Shown: piece by piece, positions 33,397-41,460 of the stretch | Numbering within the stretch: position 1 is the first letter of the stretch | How the letters are laid out: the number at the start of each line of letters is the position of its first letter | Source: Sagittula stellata E-37 | GTDB lineage: Bacteria; Pseudomonadota; Alphaproteobacteria; Rhodobacterales; Rhodobacteraceae | Assembly (NCBI RefSeq): GCF_039724765.1 | Contig: NZ_CP155730.1 | Span: forward strand, 310,001 to 374,000 | Direction of reading: 5' to 3' | DNA: 64,000 nt | Position numbers and translations under genes: made by a program | Notes under the pieces: generated by a model | Told to the model about the DNA's origin: nothing | Database searches by the model: none | Seen by the model: only the letters and a program-made list of their open reading frames with translations

Positions 33397-35777
33397 GTCA
33401 CTCTCCAGAAATCAGGACGGTCGCGATAATCGGCGCCCGCAAGCGCTTCGCCTTTCTCCATTCCGCCAAGGATGGTCACGAGCGGGCCGAGCGCGCTGAG
33501 ATCGGCATCGATCACGACCGACCCGCGGTCGTCGCGGACAAGCGCGAGCCGCGAGGCGGAACCGACGCCCAGGAGCACGTCGAGTTCTTTCTCGGTCAGG
33601 CCGAGCATCGCGTAGTCAGCGGCCGAGGCGCGGATGTTGGGCAGAAGCACTTGCGTTGGCACGGCTTCCACAATGGTCTTGCCGGTCCGCGTGCGCTCAA
33701 GCTGGCTGGCATATTGCGTCATCATCACGACGACGGCGTTCTGCTTGCGGGCGGTCACCAGCCAGTTTGAGAGGCGCTCTGCGAAGTAGGCGTTGTCGAG
33801 GGCTTTCCATGCTTCGTCGATGACGATGATGGTGGGCTTGCGGTCCTCGATCACCCGCTCGACCCGGCGGAAGAGGTACGACAGGACCGCCATACGTTCC
33901 CGCTCACTCTCGGAATCGAGAATGCCGGTGAGGTCAAAGCCCGCGACGTCGCCGTCGATGCTGAAGCTGTCCTCGGCATTGGCCCCGAAGATCCAGCCGT
34001 AGCGACCCTCGGCCGTCCATTCCTGCATACGCTCGAAGAGATCGCCCTCGTCATCGGTCGAGACCAGCAGCGAGGCGAAATCCGACCAGTTCCTGAGCCC
34101 TGCATGTCCTGCGCTCGCGTTCTGACGCACGACCTCCTGCAATCGGTTGGTTTGAACCGGGGTCAGCGGTCGATCGCGCCGCTCCAAGAGGCTCGCGAGC
34201 CAATCAGCAAGCCATGCCTGGCCCCGCATGTCGATCTCGGTCTGGAGCGGATTGAGCCCCGTGGGCCGTCCGGCACGCACCGTCGAATAGCTGCCCCCTA
34301 GCGCGCGGACGGCCATTTCCATGCCGGCGCGATAGTCGAAGACGACGACCCGCGCGCCAGCGCGCCGGGCCATGGTCATCAGGAAAGCCGCCAGCACGGA
34401 TTTGCCCGAGCCGGGACGGCCGAGGATCAGCGTGTGGCCTCCCGTGGGTTCGCGGTCCGGTGCGCCCTGTTCGTGGAAGTTGAAGCGAAAACCGCTGCGC
34501 TCGGGCGTCGGGAAAAGCGTGATCGGCACGCCCCAAGGGACTTCTCGACCTGTCTTGCCAAGGGGCGTGCGGTGGAAGGTGGCGAGATCGGCGAAGTTGT
34601 GGTTCGTGATCGCGGCCTTGCGGCTTCGCGCCCCTGTGTTCCCTGGATGCTGCGCCATGAAATGCGCCCTCGCCCCGAAGGCTTCCGAGATCAGGTTGAT
34701 GCCGGAGGTGGCGGAGATGTTGCGGATCTCGGCCGCGATATCGTCAAGCGCCGTCTGGGTGCGGGCATAGACCGCCACGGTCATGTGGTGGTCGCCGAAG
34801 ATCAGGCGTTTGGATTCCAGATCGTCCTGCGCGAGTTCCAGTTCCTGCGCGAGGCTGACGGCTCCGTCATTAGCGGCCTGCATAAGCCGCAGCTGCCGCT
34901 TGATCCGGCCCGCCATGATGTTGGCGTTGATCGGCACAAAGGAGTGGGTGACCACCATGTCGACGGGCAGATTCAACTCGTCGAGCATCAGGCCATCGGT
35001 CTTGGCGGGGTAGTTCTTCACCGCAAAGATCGCCCCGAGCTTGTCGCCCACGGCGCCGTCCGAGAGCGCGATGGTCGTGCCGCGGAAGGTGACGCGGGTA
35101 TTGGCAACATCTTCGGCGATTACGCCGAGGCGCGACCGGGGGAAGAGCGGATGCTCTTCGCCTGTGTTGAGCGACCCGAGGAAGCCCAGAAGCTCGCCGG
35201 TGCTTGCGGCCAGCAGGCGGGGCTTCAGCTCATCGAAGGACGACAGGAGGAACCCGACGACCTCGTCGAGCTTACGCAAGCGGCGGGTCGTGTCCGCTGC
35301 ATGTCGCGCGCGAGACGCCCCGAGACCGAAGGGCAGACGGCTGCTCGCCTCGGGACGCTTCAGCACCGTCAGGGTCAGGGTCTTGTCGCGCAGGCCAGAT
35401 TGACCGAGATGCGCGCGCCAGCGCTGGTCGATGGCCGCTGCGAACCCTTCGCCGGGGATGGGCGGCAGGGTCACATCGACCGCTTTCGACACCTTGTGCA
35501 GGTAGAAGGAGAACTCGGTCCCCACCTGCGCGACGATGCCTGCCAGGAGCCCGCCGATCCGGTCGAGATGCCCGTCCTCGCTGGTGGTGCTGTTGACCCC
35601 TTCCAGCCTGATGCATTGCATCAGCTCGTTGCCGCGTGTCCGGATCGTTCGGTCGTTTACGAGGCTCACATAAGGCAGCATCATTGAGAGCCGCTTCTCG
35701 CCCTTGACCCATGAGGGTAGCGCAGTCAGCGGATCGAGCGCCTCCGCCACGTCATCGGCAAGTCCATCACGGGGCAT
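33393..35777 (-). CDS. virB4: VirB4-type T4SS ATPase
   Basis: The protein has 794 residues, normal for VirB4/TrbE. Walker A is GRPGSGKSV (453-461), Walker B is PTIIVIDEAWKALD, and the downstream VVMMTQYASQLERTRTGKTI block is typical. The N-terminal CagE/TrbE domain covers about 30-400. It powers pilus and channel assembly at the inner membrane. The start overlaps virB3 by 11 bases. Confidence 0.95.
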   Translation of the reverse strand: MPRDGLADDVAEALDPLTALPSWVKGEKRLSMMLPYVSLVNDRTIRTRGNELMQCIRLEGVNSTTSEDGHLDRIGGLLAGIVAQVGTEFSFYLHKVSKAVDVTLPPIPGEGFAAAIDQRWRAHLGQSGLRDKTLTLTVLKRPEASSRLPFGLGASRARHAADTTRRLRKLDEVVGFLLSSFDELKPRLLAASTGELLGFLGSLNTGEEHPLFPRSRLGVIAEDVANTRVTFRGTTIALSDGAVGDKLGAIFAVKNYPAKTDGLMLDELNLPVDMVVTHSFVPINANIMAGRIKRQLRLMQAANDGAVSLAQELELAQDDLESKRLIFGDHHMTVAVYARTQTALDDIAAEIRNISATSGINLISEAFGARAHFMAQHPGNTGARSRKAAITNHNFADLATFHRTPLGKTGREVPWGVPITLFPTPERSGFRFNFHEQGAPDREPTGGHTLILGRPGSGKSVLAAFLMTMARRAGARVVVFDYRAGMEMAVRALGGSYSTVRAGRPTGLNPLQTEIDMRGQAWLADWLASLLERRDRPLTPVQTNRLQEVVRQNASAGHAGLRNWSDFASLLVSTDDEGDLFERMQEWTAEGRYGWIFGANAEDSFSIDGDVAGFDLTGILDSESERERMAVLSYLFRRVERVIEDRKPTIIVIDEAWKALDNAYFAERLSNWLVTARKQNAVVVMMTQYASQLERTRTGKTIVEAVPTQVLLPNIRASAADYAMLGLTEKELDVLLGVGSASRLALVRDDRGSVVIDADLSALGPLVTILGGMEKGEALAGADYRDRPDFWRVT

Positions 35778-36045
35778 AGCTGTCGCCTCCGTCGAGCTTG
35801 CGGTTCGTGGTCGGCGGGGTTTCCTGCAGGGTGATCACCAGGACATCGAGGAAGTTCGGATCCCAGTCCGCGGCCTTCCAGAGTGCCGGCCAGGCCAGCC
35901 CCGCGAACACAGCCACCACCCAGCTCTGTACCCAGAGGAACAGGAGCGTCGAGCCGAAGAGCCAGACCATAGCGTACATGATCGGCAAGCCCATCAGCTT
36001 GGGTGGCCTGAGAAGACCGATGAACACGCGGGACTGGTCAGCCAT
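35767..36045 (-). CDS. virB3: VirB3-type T4SS membrane protein
   Basis: The protein has 92 residues with the VirB3 pattern: RPPKLMGLPIMYAMVWLFGS near the N-terminus, a two-part hydrophobic hairpin (about 20-55) and a cytosolic C-terminus beginning WDPNFLDVLVITLQETPPT. It works beside VirB4 and overlaps its start. Confidence 0.9.
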   Translation of the reverse strand: MADQSRVFIGLLRPPKLMGLPIMYAMVWLFGSTLLFLWVQSWVVAVFAGLAWPALWKAADWDPNFLDVLVITLQETPPTTNRKLDGGDSYAP

Positions 36046-36054
36046 GGATGGAGC

Positions 36055-36345
36055 TCAGGTGGTCCAGATGGCGGCGACGATGGTGGGTGCTGCGGCGATG
36101 CCCGCGATTGCAACCACGACCCAGAGCGCCTGAAGGAAATCGAGGATGCCGAAGAGCCAGGAAAGGAACACGCCGATCAGCGCAAGCGTTCCGATCACGA
36201 TTCCCAAGGGACCGGTGATCGCATCGACAATGCCTTGAAGCAGGGTCTGCACTGGCGAAAGGTCGATGCTCTGCGCAAGCGCTGGACCCGCCAGCACGAT
36301 AAGGGCCATCGCGCCGAGCGCAACGGTCGAAGGTCTCGGTGTCAT
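36055..36345 (-). CDS. virB2: VirB2-type pilin
   Basis: The protein has 96 residues. The signal peptide (STVALGAMALIVLAGPALAQ) is followed by two TM helices (IVDAITGPLGIVIGTLALIG, LQALWVVVAIAGIAAAPTIV) separated by a short loop, the layout of VirB2/TrbC pilins. The start overlaps the stop of the upstream SLT gene. Confidence 0.88.
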   Translation of the reverse strand: MTPRPSTVALGAMALIVLAGPALAQSIDLSPVQTLLQGIVDAITGPLGIVIGTLALIGVFLSWLFGILDFLQALWVVVAIAGIAAAPTIVAAIWTT

Positions 36346-37025
36346 GAAAGATCTCCTCTGAGCCGCTCATACACGGCAGTCACACGGGCCACATGCCCTT
36401 GGGTTTCGCGAAAAGGGGGAATGCCGCCGTGGCGCGTGACCGCCTCCGGACCAGCGTTGTAGGCAGCAAGGGCCAGAGAGCCCTCGCCGAACTGGTCGAG
36501 CATCATCAGCAGGTAGCGGGCTGATCCGTCGAGGTTCTGCACAATGTCATGTGGGTCCACGCCGAGATCGCGGGCGGTGTCTGGCATAAGCTGCCCCAGG
36601 CCTATGGCACCGACAGGGCTACGTGCAGCCGGATTGTATGCGCTCTCGACTTCGATATTGGCCCGGTAAAGGAGCGCCCAATCAGTGACTGAAAGCCCTG
36701 CGCGACGCAGCGCACCATGCCCGGCATAGCGTAGAGCCGTGGTCTCGATGGCTTGGAGGATTTCTGGGGTGGCGCGGGCGGCAGATCGAGCCGGGATCGC
36801 TATCTCGCTCGTTGCGTCAGGAACGCGAGGTTCTGCAAAGAGAAAAAGACGCCCGTTTGCCTCTTGAGACGAGGAAATCAATTGGCCGTCGGGGCGGACC
36901 TGGAAGATGAAACCGTCGGCCAGGGCCGGGGGCGCGGAACAAACGCCTGTACCCAAAGCAACGACGAGCGCAGTTGCGCGGTCAGCTGCCTTTGACCGGA
37001 GGCGCTGCGTGGCGCTCGCGGCCAC
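36342..37025 (-). CDS. virB1: VirB1-type lytic transglycosylase
   Basis: The SLT domain includes NIEVESAYNPAARSPVGAIG (catalytic Glu in VES), QLMPDTARDLGV and LALAAYNAGPEAV. I chose the GTG at 37025 because it yields 227 residues with a signal-like segment (ATALVVALGTGVCSAPPALA). The longer frame to 37289 overlaps another gene and reads as non-coding. It opens the wall for the T4SS. The start is uncertain by a few codons. Confidence 0.82.
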   Translation of the reverse strand: MAASATQRLRSKAADRATALVVALGTGVCSAPPALADGFIFQVRPDGQLISSSQEANGRLFLFAEPRVPDATSEIAIPARSAARATPEILQAIETTALRYAGHGALRRAGLSVTDWALLYRANIEVESAYNPAARSPVGAIGLGQLMPDTARDLGVDPHDIVQNLDGSARYLLMMLDQFGEGSLALAAYNAGPEAVTRHGGIPPFRETQGHVARVTAVYERLRGDLS

Positions 37026-37356
37026 CTTCTTCAAGTGGGATGCTAGCGGTCGTACAGCCCATGTCGGCCAGGAAACTGACAAGACCAACGATGGTTTTGA
37101 AGTCGCGGAGTTTGAGGACGCTTCGGCTGGTGACGAGCATTTTATCGTCACGCCCATCAGTGGCGACGGCGCGGATGACCCACGAGCCGTACCAGCTGTT
37201 GTGGCGCTTCTCCGCTCTCTCCTTGCAGACCACCTCAATGAGGTAGCCCTCGGCGAGTAAGCCGCGCAGTCCGTCTTCGGTGACCACATTCGGTGCTTCT
37301 TCTATCATGACCTCCCCTGGGCCCTCCTCATCATGAGTATCGGTCCGCGGGGACAT
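36982..37356 (-). CDS. Conserved hypothetical upstream of virB operon
   Basis: The protein has 124 residues from the ATG at 37356, soluble, with no signal peptide. It includes LLAEGYLIEVVCKERAEKRH, SWVIRAVATDGRDDKMLVTS and KLRDFKTIVGLVSFLADMGC. It overlaps the start of virB1 by 44 bases and is probably the first gene of the operon. Its layout suggests a small regulator, but I see no HTH and cannot assign a function. Confidence 0.6.
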   Translation of the reverse strand: MSPRTDTHDEEGPGEVMIEEAPNVVTEDGLRGLLAEGYLIEVVCKERAEKRHNSWYGSWVIRAVATDGRDDKMLVTSRSVLKLRDFKTIVGLVSFLADMGCTTASIPLEEGGRERHAAPPVKGS

Positions 37357-37492
37357 TTTCACACGGGCGATACAAGACAACATAATTGACTGCAAGACGA
37401 TTTATTTGAGTTGACGAACCGTCTTTGGCTGCAATAGGTAGCTACCGCACGAAACCATAAATTTGAAGTGGCAAAGGAGTTTTGCCCTGCGC

Positions 37493-37771
37493 ATGTTTTG
37501 TGCATTTCGATACGGTTTGCTTGGTCTTGTTGTGCCTCTCGCGTCGATTGGCCAAATCGCCAATGCATGTACCGCGCCGGAACGGCCCTTCCTGCCTGAG
37601 CGGCCCGAAGACATTCGAGAATATGCCGATCTGCTCCGTTCTGATTTCGAGGGCTACATCGCCGACATTCAGGAATACTTCCGCTGTCTTGATGCCGAGC
37701 GCGCCCGCGCGTTTCAGGAGGCGCGCGAGGTCAGTGAAGACTATGGAAGGCTGGTCGAGATATTGGAATGA
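37493..37771 (+). CDS. Small exported protein, unknown
   Basis: The protein has 92 residues from the ATG at 37493 with a signal peptide (YGLLGLVVPLASIGQIANAC). The mature part is acidic and helical (RPEDIREYADLLRSDFEGYI, YFRCLDAERARAFQEAREVS) with two Cys. It is divergent from the virB operon. Function unknown, possibly a conjugation-associated periplasmic protein given its place. Confidence 0.6.
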   Translation: MFCAFRYGLLGLVVPLASIGQIANACTAPERPFLPERPEDIREYADLLRSDFEGYIADIQEYFRCLDAERARAFQEAREVSEDYGRLVEILE

Positions 37772-37819
37772 CTCTTCATCGTCTCCATGTTGGAGACTTT
37801 GAAAGCAGACACTATATAA

Positions 37820-37849
37820 CTTTAATGTCCGCATAAGCGGACATTAAAG
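37820..37849. promoter_or_regulatory. Perfect inverted repeat with HipB-operator layout, over the hipA stop
   Basis: Arms of 13 bases (CTTTAATGTCCGC / GCGGACATTAAAG) around ATAA. Its core TGTCC-N8-GGACA (37826-37843) has the spacing of the known HipB operator TATCC-N8-GGATA. A similar 18-mer covers the hipB start. It could instead act as a stem-loop terminator for hipBA, but no strong U-tract follows. Confidence 0.5.
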
Positions 37850-39100
37850 CGTCAAAGCCTTCTCCAGATCGTCGTGCTCGAAAGCACTTTCCAGATAGTC
37901 GAGCTCGCGTGCCAGAGCCCCGACCTGATGCGCAACTTCGCGCCACGTCGCTGTCGCTCTTGCGACTTCAGTGACGATTCCCCGGGCGAATTGGGTGCGG
38001 AGGCCGAATTCAGGTGCCACGGCCAACACCAGGTCAATGTCACAGGTCCCGTCGTCGAAATCGATCCGTGTCTGCAGGACACGCGGTTTTTCCAACTGGG
38101 ACGTCGGGTTGATGTCGAACGCCGGCGACAGCCGCCATCCAGCTGGCCCATCCCATAGAAACCCGTGATTGCGCAGATGGTCGTCCGTATTCGAAACCAG
38201 AACAGTGAAGACAAGGCGGCGATAGAGTTCTTCACGATCCCTGGCAGCCTGGCTGCCAGTCCTGGTGATCGCGTCTACGATCTCGAGATAGCTGCCAGAT
38301 ACGCCATCCCGGTTCTGGGTCATGGTCATGGCTGACATATACGGGATGCGTTCGCCTGCGGCGCTTCGGTCAAACCGGGCGCTCAGGTAGACCGGCCGAT
38401 CGCCGATTTTTGCCAGAGAGTGGTCAGCCATGTTCAGGCCGGCCCGATCTGCCAATCGCGCGGCGACTTCCTCCCAGCGTTCCTTGCTGTAATCGTCGTC
38501 AGCCTTGGGAAACTTGGCGATCGAGAGCTTGCCCTGCACATCATAGACCGAGCATTTTGGGCGTGCACCGCCAAGCGATGCCCCGGGCGCAAAAATGAGA
38601 TCGAGGTCCTCGTCTCGTTCCTCGCCAGCTTCGAAACGCCCGACTGCGTCGAGAAGACGCTGGAGCGCGATGTACCCTGGAACGCCATCTTGGATGGGTG
38701 CTGCACAGCTGGCATCGCCACGCCATCGCAGCCGTAAGGCTCCGATACGGCTGACATCGGAGACACCCATAAGATAATCCGTCTCGAACAGGGTTCGAAC
38801 CGGACGTTCCTCCCGCGCAGCGCGGCGCCGTTCCCGACGCCGCATCAAGGCACGACCCCAGTTGTCTGGGGCACTGTCGCCAAGGGCCGGAAACATCTCT
38901 CCGTTGCCTGAAGGCACAAACGGCCCGGGCGAGAGAGGCACGCCCTGATCAATAGCAAACCGCTCTGGCCGGTTCAGCCAGTCGTCCGAGTATTCGAAAA
39001 CGACGGTTTCGCGCGCCCGGGATGGCACACAACGCATGGTGCCGACAGGCACCATCTCTCCATCGAGCTCAATGTCGATTTCGACGACCCGTTCTGCCAT
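37844..39100 (-). CDS. hipA: HipA-type toxin kinase
   Basis: The protein has 418 residues, normal length. HipA phosphorylates a translation factor (glutamyl-tRNA synthetase in E. coli) and causes dormancy. It shows the N-terminal HipA domain (GVPLSPGPFVPSGNGEMFPA), the Gly-rich ejection loop GASLGGARPKCSV, the catalytic block VLVSNTDDHLRNHGFLW and the metal-binding AFDINP. All key residues look intact. The start follows the hipB stop by 3 bases, so it is co-transcribed with its antitoxin. It probably acts as plasmid addiction. Confidence 0.93.
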   Translation of the reverse strand: MAERVVEIDIELDGEMVPVGTMRCVPSRARETVVFEYSDDWLNRPERFAIDQGVPLSPGPFVPSGNGEMFPALGDSAPDNWGRALMRRRERRRAAREERPVRTLFETDYLMGVSDVSRIGALRLRWRGDASCAAPIQDGVPGYIALQRLLDAVGRFEAGEERDEDLDLIFAPGASLGGARPKCSVYDVQGKLSIAKFPKADDDYSKERWEEVAARLADRAGLNMADHSLAKIGDRPVYLSARFDRSAAGERIPYMSAMTMTQNRDGVSGSYLEIVDAITRTGSQAARDREELYRRLVFTVLVSNTDDHLRNHGFLWDGPAGWRLSPAFDINPTSQLEKPRVLQTRIDFDDGTCDIDLVLAVAPEFGLRTQFARGIVTEVARATATWREVAHQVGALARELDYLESAFEHDDLEKALTL

Positions 39101-39103
39101 GGC

Positions 39104-39493
39104 CTAGCTGCTCTCCTTGGAGCCAGGCTTCTTGCGCGCAAGAACCGCGCGTTTCGGCAAGCGCTCAAGAGCTGCATGTGCACCTTGGGGATCGTTCCTG
39201 GCATCAGCGAGATCTGCAAATCCATCCATCAGGTTCAATGCTTGCAGCACAGCCGCATAGATGCCGATGGACACGCCAGCATCACCTTTTTCGATCTTGT
39301 GGTAGGTTGAGCGCGCAATACCCGCCCGCTCGGCGACAACAGACGCCGGCAAGCCGCGGCGCAAACGTGCGTCACGGATATCGGACCCGAGCTTGCGGAT
39401 CGCTCGCTTGGCTGCGGGGGGAGGTAGGTATGACGCAGGCAATGCTTCTATCCTCGGTCTTATTGCGACCTTTATGTATGCATAAGTAGACAT
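39104..39493 (-). CDS. hipB: HipB-type antitoxin, XRE-family HTH
   Basis: It has up to 129 residues from the ATG at 39493. The HTH reads IRDARLRRGLPASVVAERAG then IARSTYHKIEKGDAGVSIGI, a classic XRE/Cro fold. The C-terminal tail is basic (LPKRAVLARKKPGSKESS). The candidate operator overlaps this ATG, so the real start may be a later codon, such as the TTG about 17 codons in. It neutralises HipA and represses its own operon. Confidence 0.85.
   Translation of the reverse strand: MSTYAYIKVAIRPRIEALPASYLPPPAAKRAIRKLGSDIRDARLRRGLPASVVAERAGIARSTYHKIEKGDAGVSIGIYAAVLQALNLMDGFADLADARNDPQGAHAALERLPKRAVLARKKPGSKESS
39475..39492. promoter_or_regulatory. Candidate HipB operator at the hipB start
   Basis: The sequence TGTATGCATAAGTAGACA matches the palindrome downstream of hipA (TGTCCGCATAAGCGGACA) at 14 of 18 positions, with the same 5-N8-5 spacing. 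It is an imperfect repeat here. Position at the 5' end of the operon fits autorepression. Confidence 0.45.
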
Positions 39494-39655
39494 ACGGCAA
39501 GTGATTGAGTCTCGCTGACTGGCTTCTCCGAGCAATTGCCGCATCCAAACCATAGATCCTGGGCCTTCGAGCCGGATATCCCAATCAAAGAAATCAGATT
39601 GCTTTCAATCGTGTTGCATTGTATTCGTGCGAATGGTTTTGTGGGGAGTCGATAC

Positions 39656-40312
39656 ATGAGACACCATATCGTGCGGCTGGCGATGGCCGCGACATTGGCA
39701 CTTTCGGGCCAAGTTCCTCTTGCGACGCCCACAAGTGCCTACCAAGTGGATTGCGCCATCCTGCTTTGTCTTGCTGGTGGCTGGCCAGCATCGGCACCTT
39801 GTGCGCATGCTCGAGCCGTCTTCATCCGCCGGATTACCCCCTGGCCCATCGAGCCGCCGCTCCAGATATGGCGCTGCCCTATGGGGGTGTCGTTTTCTCC
39901 TGTGGAAAGCCCCGGACCGGCCGAGCGCCTGTTCGACGCCGCATTCCAAGCCACCCTGTCCCAGCAGTCCTTCCCCGGCGACGGACAGGTGATCAAGGTT
40001 CAATCCACGGATGGCGCCGACATCGATATCTCGGGCGACGCCTTCGATTTCGTGCGCAGCATTCGCGTCTATCACATTCAGTACCGCCAGCACGAAAACC
40101 GAGACGGCGACTGCAATCGCAGCGACTCGACGCGATTGGGGTCCTACGGCGTGCAAGGCGATTACCGATGGACAAGATCCAACGTGGGCCAAGTGCCGGC
40201 CGCATCTGGCCTGAGCATCCCGAATGGATGCGGCAGCTACTTCTACCGCTCCGTCTTCGTCGACTGGCGTGATCACGCCGGGACCTATGGTTCTGAAGAA
40301 GTTCGCTACTGA
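39656..40312 (+). CDS. Exported protein, unknown, plasmid-associated
   Basis: The protein has 218 residues from the ATG at 39656, with a signal peptide (MRHHIVRLAMAATLALSGQV). A Cys-rich stretch (VDCAILLCLAGGWPASAPCA) follows, then VESPGPAERLFDAAF and a beta-like C-terminal half (DISGDAFDFVRSIRVYHIQY). It is divergent from hipBA. No function assigned. Confidence 0.6.
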   Translation: MRHHIVRLAMAATLALSGQVPLATPTSAYQVDCAILLCLAGGWPASAPCAHARAVFIRRITPWPIEPPLQIWRCPMGVSFSPVESPGPAERLFDAAFQATLSQQSFPGDGQVIKVQSTDGADIDISGDAFDFVRSIRVYHIQYRQHENRDGDCNRSDSTRLGSYGVQGDYRWTRSNVGQVPAASGLSIPNGCGSYFYRSVFVDWRDHAGTYGSEEVRY

Positions 40313-40548
40313 CAAAATCTGCGCGCGGTTCCGCCGCGCGCGTCCTCACAACCCCGCACGAAAGGCTGTGCAAAGCCCGCAAAAAGGAGACGACGCCAGA
40401 CCGTGAAGCCTGACGCCGTGCTAGAAAACTCCGTGAACAAGAGTTTCCTAGTGCACCGCCAAAACACCTGCAGCCAGAAAAGTTGTTTTGCTGGCAAGAA
40501 TGTTGTTGTCTCACGACATGACGTCGGATCTCCAAGGAGACCTCGACC

Positions 40549-41391
40549 ATGGAACCTACGACCGGCCTGATCCTGCGACGGATCACGCAAACAAATCTCT
40601 CTGTTGCAGCGCACAAGCTGGCCACCCTTATCCTCGATGCCATCGCCTGGAAGGATGGCTACAACGGTTTGTCGCGCGGAACGGCAGCCTTCACCCTCTC
40701 GGCCCTTGCGGAGAAGATGGGTGTCTCACGGCAGTATCTTGCGGTCCTTCTGAGCGAACTTGACACGTCGGCGTTGCAGCTCGAGCGGGCAAAGCCGAAT
40801 GGCAAATTCGCGCCCTGGATCTTTCGGTTTTCAGCCTTCGACGAGGAGAGTGAAACCCATGATCTCGCGTCAGGTGAAAGCGACACATCACTATCTAGAG
40901 ATAATAATAGCAAAACTATCTTCTCAGGGCAGATCGAAATCACCGAGAGTTCGAACGTTTTTCAGACCAGTTGGGCGGAGCTCATCAAGGCAGCGAAGGC
41001 CACGCTCCCCTGCTGGAACGTCGACGCCCAGGTCATCTGGGATCGCTTCCTCGCCTTCAATCGGTCCCGAGGCAACGGCAGGGTGCCGGCTGGCTTCCTG
41101 CTTGGCTTCATGCGCCGATGGCGGAATTCGTCGGGGACTCCGCCTCGTCCCGCGGCCAAGCCGCCCGCGAGATCAATAACCGGCTCCAAAGAGCGCGAAT
41201 TGCTGAGACAGATGCAAGCCGCGCCAACTGCGAACCGCCAGTTCCACGCGTCCGACTTGTGTCGCTTGATCGGACACGCTGCCTACGAAGCGCGGGTGCT
41301 CGATGTGATCCGCAAGTTTGGGTGTCAGAGGTTTTCAGCAACCTTGGCGGTGCACGGACGAGCGGTGTTGGCAGGGCAAATTCCCAGGTAG
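40549..41391 (+). CDS. Winged-helix plasmid protein, possible replication or regulatory factor
   Basis: The protein has 280 residues with AAGGAGA before the ATG at 40549. The N-terminal part reads as a winged helix (TAAFTLSALAEKMGVSRQYL, AVLLSELDTSALQLERAKPN), resembling plasmid replication-initiator or regulatory wings. A polar linker and a basic C-terminal domain (FLLGFMRRWRNSSGTPPRPA) follow. No single catalytic motif is visible. The 236-base gap before it holds an imperfect stem-loop (40421-40451) and no gene. Confidence 0.55.
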   Translation: MEPTTGLILRRITQTNLSVAAHKLATLILDAIAWKDGYNGLSRGTAAFTLSALAEKMGVSRQYLAVLLSELDTSALQLERAKPNGKFAPWIFRFSAFDEESETHDLASGESDTSLSRDNNSKTIFSGQIEITESSNVFQTSWAELIKAAKATLPCWNVDAQVIWDRFLAFNRSRGNGRVPAGFLLGFMRRWRNSSGTPPRPAAKPPARSITGSKERELLRQMQAAPTANRQFHASDLCRLIGHAAYEARVLDVIRKFGCQRFSATLAVHGRAVLAGQIPR

Positions 41392-41460
41392 GTTCGCTTG
41401 GCAGGCGTTGTAGGCGGGAAACCCCGCTACAGGCGTCAAGATCCGATAGTGAAGTTTATG

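Noticed and set aside
40421..40451. Stem-loop CTAGAAAACTC…GAGTTTCCTAG as replication origin or terminator
   Set aside because: Imperfect stem, no U-tract, no iterons; too little to call.
41410..41430. Hairpin between convergent genes as a terminator
   Set aside because: Bulged stem of about 8 pairs and no clear U-tract on either strand.
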